From assembly GCA_964649845.1 (NCBI GenBank), contig CAZYSS010000001.1, positions 31,914-95,913 on the forward strand: a stretch of DNA of 64,000 nucleotides, given 5' to 3'. Below the pieces are notes generated by a model, which had not been told where the DNA came from, made no database searches, and saw nothing but the letters and a program-made list of their open reading frames with translations. The translations under genes were made by a program, and so were the position numbers. Source of the DNA: RGIG3102 sp964649845. Its GTDB lineage: Bacteria > Bacillota > Clostridia > Oscillospirales > Ruminococcaceae. The first letter of the stretch is position 1, and each line of letters begins with the position of its first letter. This document shows positions 33,501 to 42,390 of this stretch, one piece after another.

Positions 33501-34598
33501 ATGATAAATCGTGAACTTATCAAAAAACTGGCTGACCAGCTGAAAAAAGACGGCGTATCCGCACTGCTGGTTGCACCAAGCAGCGACCTTGTTTTCCTGC
33601 TGGGCCACAAACCATACCTGTGTGAACGTTTTCAGGCTCTGGTTGTGACAGACAAAGAAGAAACATTCTACATCTGCAACAGACTGACAGAAGCTGAAGC
33701 AATCGGCTTTATGGGCGGCGACAAAGTTTATCAGTGGATGGACTCTGACGGCTTTACAGGCGTAGCAAAAAAAGCATTTGAAGACTTTGGCCTTATCGGC
33801 AAGAAAATTGCTGTAAACGGTTCTGTAAGAGCATTCAACCTTATCAAACTGATGGAAGCCATTGATTTCACACCTGTAAACGGCAAAGACTATCTGGAAC
33901 TGACAAGAATTATCAAAACTCCTGAAGAACTGGAAAACCTGCGTAAATCTTCTGCCATCGTTGACAAAGTGTTTGAAGACATCGTAAAATTCATCAAACC
34001 TGGTATGACAGAAAGAGATATTAAAAACGAAATCGCACGTCTGTGCAAGCTGTACGGCGGTGAAGACTGCCACGGCGGTATCGTAGCTGTAGACGCCAAC
34101 GCTGCAAACCCACACTACTTTGGTGACAGTGCTGTTATCGGCGAACACGCAGTAGTTGAAATGGACTACGGCTGCACATACAAGGGTATGTGGAGTGACA
34201 TTACAAGAACTGTTATCGTGGGCAAAGCAACAGAAAGAGAAAAAGAACTGTACAACATCGTTCTGCAGGCAAACCTGGCTGGCGAAGCTGCAGCAGTAAA
34301 CGGTGCATGGATTCCTGACATTGACGCAGCAGCAAGAAAAGTTATCGAAGATGCAGGCTACGGCTATGAATTCAACCACCGTCTGGGCCACGGCATTGGC
34401 TATGCAGGCCACGAAGCACCATATATCCACGGTGACTACAAAATGCACCTGGCCCCAGGTATGGCATTCTCCTGTGAACCTGGTATCTACATCCGCGGTG
34501 AAATCGGTATCAGAATTGAAGACCTGGTTATCATCAATGAAAAAGGCGAAACAGAAGTTATCAACAAATGTACAAAAGAACTGATTGAAATCTGCTGA
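33501..34598 (+). CDS. M24-family Xaa-Pro peptidase
   Basis: A 365-residue metallopeptidase with an N-terminal creatinase-like domain (1-130) and a C-terminal pita-bread domain. Metal ligands are visible in VEMDYGCTYKGMWSDITRT (two Asp), RLGHGIGYAGHE (His), FSCEPGIY (Glu) and GIRIEDLV (Glu). It removes N-terminal residues before proline. Cytosolic, monocistronic, AAGGAG before the ATG and a strong terminator behind. Codon choice is highly biased, as in well-expressed genes. Confidence 0.93.
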   Translation: MINRELIKKLADQLKKDGVSALLVAPSSDLVFLLGHKPYLCERFQALVVTDKEETFYICNRLTEAEAIGFMGGDKVYQWMDSDGFTGVAKKAFEDFGLIGKKIAVNGSVRAFNLIKLMEAIDFTPVNGKDYLELTRIIKTPEELENLRKSSAIVDKVFEDIVKFIKPGMTERDIKNEIARLCKLYGGEDCHGGIVAVDANAANPHYFGDSAVIGEHAVVEMDYGCTYKGMWSDITRTVIVGKATEREKELYNIVLQANLAGEAAAVNGAWIPDIDAAARKVIEDAGYGYEFNHRLGHGIGYAGHEAPYIHGDYKMHLAPGMAFSCEPGIYIRGEIGIRIEDLVIINEKGETEVINKCTKELIEIC

Positions 34599-34609
34599 TA
34601 AAACATTAA

Positions 34610-34634
34610 AAGCACCCTGCGGGGTGTTTTTTTG
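34610..34634 (+). terminator. Terminator of the M24 gene
   Basis: AGCACCC / GGGGTGTT stem followed by TTTTTTT. Confidence 0.88.
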
Positions 34635-34639
34635 TGTGA

Positions 34640-35290
34640 AATTTTATGATGTGTTTATGGCAGATGGTTTATGGAGTACCCCTGCGCGTAGCAAGTATAC
34701 CCACAAATCGTAGGGGCGATTCACGAATCGCCCGTTTACAGCGAGTGTGGATAAGCTGGTGTTCCGCATAGGGGCGACCTGTGGTCGTCCGTTAATGGGA
34801 CGGGGAACCCGTCCCCTACACGGTGGGTGGGGATGTCCGGGTTTTGCAGGTTGTTGCAGGCGGGGATAGAACCCCGCCCCTACGCTTTCTTGACCGTTCC
34901 TTTTTCGGGCGGTCGAGGGTGCCCGCCCCTACGCGATGTATAGAATGTCATCCTGAGCGAGTGAAACGAGCCGAAGGATCTTTGCACCATAGCCATCGGC
35001 AAAGTAATCCCTTTTCTGAATCTTGATACAAAGATTCGTACCCTGACGGACACGCGTCGTCGTTTCGCTCACTCGGAATGACAGAATTCAGGTTTGGTTG
35101 TTATTCCACGGGCGGATACTATCCGCCCCTACGCGGTTACAGCAATGTACCATATGTAGTAGGAGTATTATTTGAGGGAGGGCGTGGAAGCTCTCCCCTA
35201 CGTTGTTTGTGCGTAAAATCAGTTTTCGTTGGGGCGATGTGTGAATCGCCCACGCACGGGACATTATGGTCCTTTTGCACTGTAACAGTA
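34640..35290. repeat. Block of palindromic intergenic units
   Basis: No gene is supported. The spacer is a run of GC-rich palindromes with a common frame and variable centre: GGGCGATT/AATCGCCC (34714-34733), GGGCGGAT/ATCCGCCC (35110-35128), GGCGGGG-type, GGGACGGG/CCCGTCCC (about 34799-34816) and others, usually flanked by TAGG or CCTACG. Embedded at 34943-35083 is a second copy of the GTCATTCCGAG hairpin element (left GAATGTCATCCTGAG, right CTCGGAATGACA). Related blocks occur elsewhere in the window. Confidence 0.75.
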
Positions 35291-35292
35291 AT

Positions 35293-36150
35293 TTACAGCA
35301 TCAGCCTGTGCTCTTTCTTTACCGCCAGGACATAATTCACTCCGTCAGGTGGTTTCAGCGGTGTGCGGATATTGGCGTAATTGAACTGTGTGAAAAAGGT
35401 CTGCTCCACCTGCTGTGGTGTCAGCAGTTCGTAAACCAGAAAGCCCCGGCTGCCCAGCAATATTTCCATTTCACAGCCAGGGAAAGGGTCACCTACACTG
35501 CCACCATAATCTGACTCATTATATGAAAACACCATACTGCTGCCGGGCGGCAATATACCTGCCAGCAGTTCCAGCATATGTGTAAACCGCTGCCTGTCGG
35601 TCTGTCGCGGAATATTTCCCAGACTGACAAAACTGATAAAGTTCCCGGCAAAAGATGGATGGTTTGTCAACAACTTTTCCCAGCCCGGTCTGAACACATC
35701 GGCATAGATATAATTTACATTTTCAGGCGTTGCTATTTCTGCCCTTGTAAGCCTGGCCTGTTTATCCATAGCTATATGTAGGGGATTAATTTCGAACATC
35801 TGCAGTCTGGTTGCCCAGGCAGGCTGACGGCAGGCAAAGCTGTCATACCCTGCATTCAGTGAAATATACTGTTTTGCATCCAACAACACCGCGGTTTTCA
35901 GGCTGTGCTCTGTAAAGGCAGTCTGTGCAAGCACTTCCCCCACTGCCGTTCTGTTCATCATTTTCATTACAGCTTCCCCTGCGCGCCAGGGTGGCAGGTT
36001 GCCGGGCAGATTGTTTTTCGAATTTGTCAGCCAGTCTGAATATTCTTCCTCTGTAAAATACATAGGACTGATTTTATCCTCCACCACTTTTGCCCTGCCT
36101 TTGCTGTGGAATGCCATTGCAAACGCAGCTGTAAGCTTTTTATTATTCAT
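35293..36150 (-). CDS. LCMT-type SAM-dependent methyltransferase
   Basis: A 285-residue protein similar to the leucine carboxyl methyltransferase/TIGR00027 group of class I methyltransferases: FTEHSLKTAVLLDAKQYISL and GYDSFACRQP form the SAM-binding start, MFEINPLHIA follows where the acidic ribose-binding residue lies, and FVSLGNIPRQTDR is the catalytic-region strand. Polyketide-type members methylate small molecules; here no partner is adjacent. Substrate unknown. It lies between the palindrome block and the two-component system promoter. Confidence 0.82.
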   Translation of the reverse strand: MNNKKLTAAFAMAFHSKGRAKVVEDKISPMYFTEEEYSDWLTNSKNNLPGNLPPWRAGEAVMKMMNRTAVGEVLAQTAFTEHSLKTAVLLDAKQYISLNAGYDSFACRQPAWATRLQMFEINPLHIAMDKQARLTRAEIATPENVNYIYADVFRPGWEKLLTNHPSFAGNFISFVSLGNIPRQTDRQRFTHMLELLAGILPPGSSMVFSYNESDYGGSVGDPFPGCEMEILLGSRGFLVYELLTPQQVEQTFFTQFNYANIRTPLKPPDGVNYVLAVKKEHRLML

Positions 36151-36267
36151 ATCAATCCCCCCTTGTATATTTAATAATATATAAAAATTTTCAAAACAAG
36201 ACTTGTTTTATTCTGACGGCTGTGGTATACCACAGACAGGGCAAAAAATCAACAGCAAAATTTCATC

Positions 36268-36325
36268 ATTGTGACACAATTGTAACAATAAATTAAGAGA
36301 ATCTTAAGAAATTATGTTGTATAAT
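36268..36325 (+). promoter_or_regulatory. Two-component promoter with direct repeats
   Basis: TATAAT (36320-36325) has no consensus -35. Upstream are two pairs of direct repeats with exactly 11-nt period: ATTGTGAC/ATTGTAAC (36268-36275, 36279-36286) and TTAAGA/TTAAGA (36293-36298, 36304-36309), the second pair over the -35 position. This is the arrangement of PhoB/OmpR-type activator sites, so autoregulation by the encoded response regulator is likely. Confidence 0.65.
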
Positions 36326-36365
36326 TTTAATAAGGAAAAAGGGATAATTAAAGCGGAGGAGAAAA

Positions 36366-37058
36366 ATGTACAACATACTTATTTGCGACGACGAAAAAGA
36401 TATTGTGAATGCATTGAAAATCTATCTTTCAACCGATGAATACAACACTTTTACCGCATATAACGGCAAAGAAGCGCTGGAAATTATCAGAGGCAATGAC
36501 ATTCATCTGGCACTGATGGATATTATGATGCCACAGATGGACGGTATATCTGCACTGAGTGCCATCAGGGAGGAATACAATATTCCTGTTATACTGCTAT
36601 CTGCAAAAAGTGAGGACACAGACAAAATTCTGGGCCTGAATATGGGTGCTGATGACTATATAACCAAGCCTTTCAACCCTGTGGAACTGCAAGCAAGGGT
36701 AAAAAGTCGGTTGCGCAGATATACAAAGCTGGGCGGCAAGGTGATGGGAGATGACAAAATCACCATAGGAGGCATTACCCTGGATGACAAAAGCAAGGCC
36801 GTTACCTGTGACGGAGAGCCTGTCAGCCTGACACCTACAGAATTTGAAATACTGCGTCTGCTGATGCACAACCCGGGCAAGGTGTTTTCACCAAAGGAAA
36901 TATACACCAAAGTGTGGAACGACCGGCCATACGGTGCAGAGAATACAGTGGTAGTCCATATACGCCATCTGCGTGAAAAGCTGGAAATAACCCCTGCTGA
37001 ACCGCGCTATCTCAAGGTGGTATGGGGCCACGGGTACAAGATGGAGAACGGTAAATGA
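36366..37058 (+). CDS. OmpR/PhoB-family response regulator
   Basis: A 230-residue regulator: receiver domain (1-120) with acidic pocket DD (8-9), phospho-acceptor Asp52 in LMDIMMPQMDG, Ser/Thr in LLSAKSE and Lys in ITKPFNP; winged-helix C-terminal domain (about 130-228) with LTPTEFEILRLL and VVHIRHLREKLE. It overlaps the kinase gene by 4 nt (ATGA), so both are translationally coupled. Signal and target genes are not apparent. Confidence 0.96.
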   Translation: MYNILICDDEKDIVNALKIYLSTDEYNTFTAYNGKEALEIIRGNDIHLALMDIMMPQMDGISALSAIREEYNIPVILLSAKSEDTDKILGLNMGADDYITKPFNPVELQARVKSRLRRYTKLGGKVMGDDKITIGGITLDDKSKAVTCDGEPVSLTPTEFEILRLLMHNPGKVFSPKEIYTKVWNDRPYGAENTVVVHIRHLREKLEITPAEPRYLKVVWGHGYKMENGK

Positions 37059-38578
37059 AACAGTTACTGAGACACGAAATTTTCCGTGGGTTGCTTATAG
37101 CCATACTGGGTGTAGATGTGTTTATCACCCTGTGTCTGGGCTCGTATATATTTACATCCTATGGCATAGGTCATATAGATGTACACCCCTTTATAACAGG
37201 ACTGCTGATAATACTGGGTATGGCGTTGTTTGCAATGATTATGCGCAGTGCAGGTCACTACAAAGGCAGTGAACAGGTGGAGCCAAACTTTTTTGACCGT
37301 GTTCCCTTGGAAATATATCTGGCAGTGGACGGCCGGATTATTGCCGGACTGATAGGTCTGCTGGCTTATGCCATACGTCTTGTGTTCGGGTTTGAACTGA
37401 TATTCTTCCTGCTGGCAGGTATTTATCTGGCTGCGGTTTTTCTGTGTATGTCAATTGCGGTGCGCTGCAAAGCCAGAACGCTGATTTCAAACACCATAAT
37501 CTATATGATGTTTGACCTGATACATTCTTTCTGGCGCAGAACAGTGGACGGCACAAAATATTATTTTGCCAATCTGTCCTTTATCTGGCAGGTGCTGCTT
37601 GTACTGGCAGGGCTGATATTCTTTGACTGTCTGCTGCTGAACTGGGTGACCAGAACCTACAGCTGGATGAGATCCGAAGCAGCCTTTGTACTAAAGGTGA
37701 CAGAATTTCTCATACTGGCATTTTTCGGTGCAAAGTATGCCATCGGCTATCAGAAAATACGCGAAGGCACTGCCATTATTGCCAGCGGAGACACAGATTA
37801 CAAGATAGAAACCAAAGGTCTGCCAAAATCTATGGAAGAACAGGCCACACACCTGAACAATATCAATATAGGTGTGGCAAATGCTGTTTCCAGACAGCTG
37901 AAAAGCGAAAAGCTGAAAACAGAACTGATTACCAATGTATCCCACGATATCAAAACCCCTCTCACATCAATCATAAACTATATAGACCTTATCCAGAAGG
38001 AAAAGGTGCAGACACAGCCTCTGAAGGAATATGTAGAGGTACTGGACAGGCAGTCTATACGTCTGAAAAAGCTGATTGAAGACCTGGTGGAAGCCAGCAA
38101 GGCATCCACAGGCAATATCACAGTAAATCTTGCCAGTACAGGACTGAAACTGCTGCTGAACCAGGCCGCCGGCGAATACCGGGACAAGGCACGGCTGGCA
38201 GGGCTGGAAATGGCTATGGTACTGCCTGAAGACGAAGTGTATATACTGTCTGACGGCCGATTGCTGTGGAGAGTTTTTGACAATCTTTTGAACAATGCCT
38301 GCAAATACTCCCGGCCAGGTACACGTATCTATGTGCATCTGGAAAGGAAGGAAAACAAGGCTGTTGTAACATTCAGAAATGTGTCACGAACACAGCTGAA
38401 TATTTCTCCTGACGAACTGATGGAAAGATTTGTGCGTGGCGATTCCTCCCGCAATACCGAAGGTAGCGGGCTGGGACTGTCCATTGCACAGAGTCTGACC
38501 GAAATATTAAACGGCAGCATGTCACTGGCTATTGACGGTGACCTGTTCAAAGTTGTTCTGATATTTGACGTAATCTGA
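37055..38578 (+). CDS. Membrane sensor histidine kinase
   Basis: A 507-residue kinase with about six membrane helices in the N-terminal 240 residues and almost no extracellular loop, then the dimerisation/phospho-acceptor helix NVSHDIKTPLTSIINYI (His near 302) and the ATPase domain with NLLNNACKYS (N box) and GSGLGLSIAQ (G box). The multi-helix sensor without a loop resembles the intramembrane-sensing kinases often linked to cell-envelope stress. It is the partner of the regulator before it. Confidence 0.94.
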   Translation: MKQLLRHEIFRGLLIAILGVDVFITLCLGSYIFTSYGIGHIDVHPFITGLLIILGMALFAMIMRSAGHYKGSEQVEPNFFDRVPLEIYLAVDGRIIAGLIGLLAYAIRLVFGFELIFFLLAGIYLAAVFLCMSIAVRCKARTLISNTIIYMMFDLIHSFWRRTVDGTKYYFANLSFIWQVLLVLAGLIFFDCLLLNWVTRTYSWMRSEAAFVLKVTEFLILAFFGAKYAIGYQKIREGTAIIASGDTDYKIETKGLPKSMEEQATHLNNINIGVANAVSRQLKSEKLKTELITNVSHDIKTPLTSIINYIDLIQKEKVQTQPLKEYVEVLDRQSIRLKKLIEDLVEASKASTGNITVNLASTGLKLLLNQAAGEYRDKARLAGLEMAMVLPEDEVYILSDGRLLWRVFDNLLNNACKYSRPGTRIYVHLERKENKAVVTFRNVSRTQLNISPDELMERFVRGDSSRNTEGSGLGLSIAQSLTEILNGSMSLAIDGDLFKVVLIFDVI

Positions 38579-38607
38579 CAGGAAGCCCATACATCACAAC
38601 ATACAAC

Positions 38608-38639
38608 AAAACAGCTGCCTGGATTAAGGCAGCTGTTTT
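38608..38639 (+). terminator. Terminator of the two-component operon
   Basis: AAAACAGCTGCCT / AGGCAGCTGTTTT, 6-nt loop, followed by TTCC; the T run is modest. Confidence 0.75.
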
Positions 38640-38682
38640 GTTCCTGGAATTACTGAAAAATATCATTTCACAGGAGAATAAA

Positions 38683-39932
38683 ATGGAATTTGTTCAGTTT
38701 TTCAATAAATTTATTTCAGTTTTGTTTATGGTGTGCTATGCATATCAGTTTTTCTATATATTTGTTCCATTTTTCAGAAAGGATTTGCCCCACGGCAAAG
38801 CAATACCAAACCGCTACCGGGTGCTGATTGCCGCAAGGAATGAAGCGGCAGTAATAGCCGACCTGATAGCCAGCATCAGAAATCAGGATTATCCGGCACA
38901 TCTTATAACAGTTTTTGTGGTGGCAGACAACTGCACCGATGACACCGCCCATATCGCCACATCGGCAGGCGCGGTGGTGTATACACGCCACAACCGTGCA
39001 CTGACAGGCAAAGGCTATGCAATGGAATACCTGCTGGAAAAAATCGGGGAAGATTATGGCCCGAATACCTTTGACGGCTATTTTGTATTTGATGCAGACA
39101 ATATTCTGGCGGAAAACTATATCAGTCAGATGAATAAAACCTTTTGCGATGGGTATGATATTGTAACCAGCTTCCGCAACAGCAAAAACTACGGCGACAA
39201 CTGGATAAGCGCTGGGTACGGACTGTGGTTTTTAAGAGAAAGCGAATATTTAAATCACTCCCGACATCTGCTGGGCACCAGCTGTGCGGTAAGCGGCACA
39301 GGGTTTATGTTTTCCGATGAAATTCTGCGCTTGCGGGGCGGCTGGCCGTTCCACCTGTTGACAGAGGATATAGAGTTCTCTGCCTGGAATATCACAGACG
39401 GACGCAGAATCGGCTACTGCGCCAACGCGGAATTCTATGACGAACAGCCTGTGACCTTTAAGCAAAGCTGGCTGCAGCGCCTGCGCTGGGCAAAGGGGAA
39501 TTTTCAGGTTTTCGGCAAATATAAGTATCAGCTGATTAAAAGAATTTTCACCCACGGAGACTTTGCCTGCTTTGATATGTGATGAATATTGCGCCGGCGG
39601 TAATAATCAGCCTGCTGTCTGTGGCAGTAAATGGTATAGCATCCACTATGGCGGTGCTGGGCGGTGATACCCTGCTGCTGGGCGTGTCTGTGCTGGAAGC
39701 GGCGGCAAGTGCATATTTTATATTTTTTGCAATGGGATTACTGACCACTGGCACAATGTGGGACAAAATCCATACCCGGTGGTATAAAAAGATATTGTAT
39801 GTTTTTACTTTTCCCCTGTTTATGCTGACCTGGGTGCCTGTATCCATCGCTGCACTGCTGCAGGACGTGACCTGGCAGCCTATAACCCACACCAGAAAAG
39901 GAAACCTTCATACCATAAAAGAGAAAAAATAA
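38683..39932 (+). pseudogene. Family 2 glycosyltransferase split by a frameshift
   Basis: The first frame (38683-39582, 299 residues, start MEFVQFFNKF after CAGGAG) holds the whole GT2 catalytic domain: a DAD motif in VFDADNILAE, acidic TEDIEFS and QRLRWAKG. It ends FACFDM-stop. A second frame (39579-39932, GTG start) continues MNIAPAVII with the C-terminal membrane helices normally fused in such processive glycosyltransferases. One missing base in ATGTGATGAAT would join them. It may be a real mutation, a sequencing error or coupling by overlapping stop and start. Catalytic half is probably still folded. Confidence 0.75.
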
Positions 39933-39937
39933 TCATA

Positions 39938-39960
39938 ACCACCCAGACGGGTGGTTTTTG
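39938..39960 (+). terminator. Terminator after the glycosyltransferase
   Basis: ACCACCC (39938-39944) / GGGTGGT (39949-39955) followed by TTTTTG. Confidence 0.85.
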
Positions 39961-39961
39961 T

Positions 39962-40262
39962 TTGTATAAATATGTGGGTATGCAGGTGGGACAGGGATGA
40001 TATTTCAAATGCAGGAGCGCATAAACAGGCAGATGGATAATCGGACTTTGTAGGGGAGGCGTTTCGCCTCCCGCTGGCGACTGATAGTCGCCCCTACGTG
40101 GTTGTTCCAGAACATTAATTTGTTATTATTTACGGGCGGGGATGGAACCCCTCCCCTCGGAGTTTGGTGTAAAATAAGTCCTCGTAGCGGAGGGTTTCCA
40201 CGCCCTCCCGTTTGTGGGACGGGGGAACGGCAGTGAATCTGCCCCCCTTACACATCATTCAA
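39962..40262. repeat. Second block of palindromic units
   Basis: Units GGGAGGCG/CGCCTCCC (40054-40072) and GGCGACT/AGTCGCC (40076-40092) are adjacent, followed by GGGCGGGG/CCCCTCCCC and a GGAGGG...CCCTCCC unit (40189-40209) that is identical to one at 58547-58567. Upstream lies TGGATAATCGGACTTTGTAG (about 40034-40053), a leader shared with the 58.5 kb block. No gene is seen. Confidence 0.7.
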
Positions 40263-40273
40263 AAAAACACAAA

Positions 40274-40301
40274 AAAAGAGATGCCCGAGGGCATCTCTTT
40301 T
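40274..40301. terminator. Terminator of the first PatB gene
   Basis: AAAAGAGATGCCC / GGGCATCTCTTTT, 2-nt loop, poly-A/T on both sides; serves the minus-strand aminotransferase. Confidence 0.85.
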
Positions 40302-40322
40302 ATATGACTTTTCAGTAATAAA

Positions 40323-41549
40323 TTACCATTCAGCGTTGATAACGTATTTTGTCAGTCTGTCGAATGCTTCAACTACGGAGCTGTGTGGGCAAGCAAAGTT
40401 GAAACGTGCGTGGCATGGACCGTGGAATGGACGACCGTCCTGGCAGATAACGCCTACAGATACACATTTCTGCAGAACTTCATCCATTGTTTTGCCGCGT
40501 TTTTCACAGAATTCTGTCCAGTCAAGGAACATTACGTATGTACCCTGTGGTTTCTGTGTTTTAACGAGGCCGCCCCATGTCTGCATTACATCGTAAGCAT
40601 GCTGCTGGTTGGATTTGATTACTTTGATGAGTTCATCAACGTATTCGCCACCTTCATTGTATGCACCAACGAGAGCGTGAACAGACAGAACGTTTGGCTG
40701 GTTGTAGTGTGTCTGTGCAGCCAGTTCTCTACATTTTGCACGACATTCGTCGTTGTGGATAACTGAGTAAGCACCTACGAGACCTGCAAGGTTGAATGTT
40801 TTTGTACATGCGTACATGCAGGATACTTTGTCTTTTGCCAGTTCAGAAACTGACCATGCTGGCAGATGTGTGCCATCCATGATAAAGTCGGACCAGATTT
40901 CGTCAGAGATGATCTTAACGTCATGTTTAACCATCAGTTCAACGAATTTCTGGATTTCCCAAGCTTCCCAAACACGGCCTGTTGGGTTATGTGGGTTACA
41001 GAAGATAGCTACTTTGATGTTGTTTTCAACAACTTTCTTTTCCATATCTTCGAAGTCCATTCTGTATGTGCCTTCTTCGTCCTGTACCAGTTCGGAGAGA
41101 ACGATTGTACGTTTAGCAGCATTTACAGTACCTGTGAAGCCGATGTATGTTGGGCTGTGGAGGAGAACTGGATCGCCTTCTTCTGTGTAAACACGGATAA
41201 CGTTGGAAACGCCACCGAGAACAGAGTTTTCGTAGGAGATAACGTCTGGGTTTTCGATTGTTACGTTGTTTCTTTCTTTATGCCATTTGATGATAGCATC
41301 GTAGAAACCTGTGCCTGCCAGTGGGAAGTAACCCATAGCTGGAGAAGCGAAGAGACGAGCCATGATAGCGTCGATAACTGCTGGAGCTGTTGGGAAGTCC
41401 ATGTCAGCAACCCACATTGGAATGTGTGAGAAACCTTCTTCTACTTTAGCGCCTGGGATTGGAATCATATCCCATTTTGTTGAGTCAAGACCACGACGGT
41501 CCATAACTGTTTCAAAGTCATATCTTTTTGCAAATTTAGAATATGCCAT
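40323..41549 (-). CDS. PatB/MalY-type aminotransferase, copy 1
   Basis: A 408-residue PLP enzyme of the PatB/MalY group, usually a cystathionine beta-lyase or cysteine desulfhydrase. The start MAYSKFAKRY follows GAAAGGATGG; an upstream in-frame Met is rejected. The PLP Lys lies in YACTKTFNLAGL; IFCNPHNPTGR and FNFACPHSS mark the family. It is about 93 percent identical to the copy at 62770 in inverted orientation. Codon bias is strong. Sits alone with a terminator; the long upstream region shares a 20-nt box with copy 2. Confidence 0.92.
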   Translation of the reverse strand: MAYSKFAKRYDFETVMDRRGLDSTKWDMIPIPGAKVEEGFSHIPMWVADMDFPTAPAVIDAIMARLFASPAMGYFPLAGTGFYDAIIKWHKERNNVTIENPDVISYENSVLGGVSNVIRVYTEEGDPVLLHSPTYIGFTGTVNAAKRTIVLSELVQDEEGTYRMDFEDMEKKVVENNIKVAIFCNPHNPTGRVWEAWEIQKFVELMVKHDVKIISDEIWSDFIMDGTHLPAWSVSELAKDKVSCMYACTKTFNLAGLVGAYSVIHNDECRAKCRELAAQTHYNQPNVLSVHALVGAYNEGGEYVDELIKVIKSNQQHAYDVMQTWGGLVKTQKPQGTYVMFLDWTEFCEKRGKTMDEVLQKCVSVGVICQDGRPFHGPCHARFNFACPHSSVVEAFDRLTKYVINAEW

Positions 41550-41850
41550 GGTTGTATACCATCCTTTCGTTTTAGCACCGCAAGAATTTTTTGGGCGGTA
41601 CTTTGTCAAGTAACATTTTACTACAGTTAAGTAAATTTGTGAATAGTTATTTTCCAAAATCTACAAATTGATTAATTAAGTTGAAAATTTTTGTGCACTT
41701 TTAATGCTTGACGTTCAAAGTTTATTAACAATTGTAATTTTTGTTTTACATCAAGAAACAAATGTACATAAAAGTCGCAAAAAATTAATTGAAAAATCCA
41801 AGTTTGCTAAAAAAATAACATATTCGATAATTTTTTATTCACTGGATTAT
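41550..41850 (-). promoter_or_regulatory. Upstream region of PatB copy 1 with shared box
   Basis: No gene. The 20-nt box TAATCAATTTGTAGATTTTG (minus strand, 41674-41655) recurs with one change at 62656-62675 before copy 2, in both cases about 100 nt before the start. TTCACA and TAAAAT with 17-nt spacing between the box and the gene give a plausible promoter. The rest is AT-rich. Confidence 0.6.
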
Positions 41851-42390
41851 TCATAAATTTTCCATTGCTGCTTCCTCTTTTGCATAGGAGAAAAGCTGGG
41901 CAGAAAGGATAACAAAAATAAGTATATTGGCTAATGCAATGCCGTAAACCAGCCAGAGATTAGGCAGGAAAGACATTATAATATTTGTGGCAGTAATACC
42001 CACAACAACCCATGTGCGCAGACGGCGTATTGCTGCACCATGACCGGCAGAAGCTTCCCTGTCTGCAATATCGGCAATATTGGTCAGCAGTTGGAAGTGG
42101 GTGTAGATATAAATAACGCTGACAAAGATTGAAAGGATATACACATCCAATGTGACACCAAATATTTTCAGCAGCCATTCGATTGCAGTGTAGCCAATCA
42201 TCAGCATTACAAATTTTTCCAGCAGTTTTGCGGTAGGCTCTTTTTCCGCTATGGCAGGCAGTGCTGAAAATATCAGCATATAGCCCCACCAGTCCGGCAG
42301 GATGTCTATGGTAGCCAGATTGATATGAAAATGTATCAGCAGATATGCCCAGGCCACAGAACGTATGGACTGACTATAAGTTTTGTTCAT
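41851..42390 (-). CDS. Small polytopic membrane protein
   Basis: A 179-residue protein, start MNKTYSQSIR after GGGGGAAG, overlapping the end of the BlaR1-like gene by 17 nt. About five hydrophobic helices (SVAWAYLLIHF, WGYMLIFSALPAI, IEWLLKIFG, VVVGITATNIIMSFLP, LANILIFVILSAQLF). I do not recognise the family. The tight overlap makes it the third gene of the BlaI/BlaR1-like operon, so it may be part of the same envelope-stress response. Confidence 0.72.
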   Translation of the reverse strand: MNKTYSQSIRSVAWAYLLIHFHINLATIDILPDWWGYMLIFSALPAIAEKEPTAKLLEKFVMLMIGYTAIEWLLKIFGVTLDVYILSIFVSVIYIYTHFQLLTNIADIADREASAGHGAAIRRLRTWVVVGITATNIIMSFLPNLWLVYGIALANILIFVILSAQLFSYAKEEAAMENL

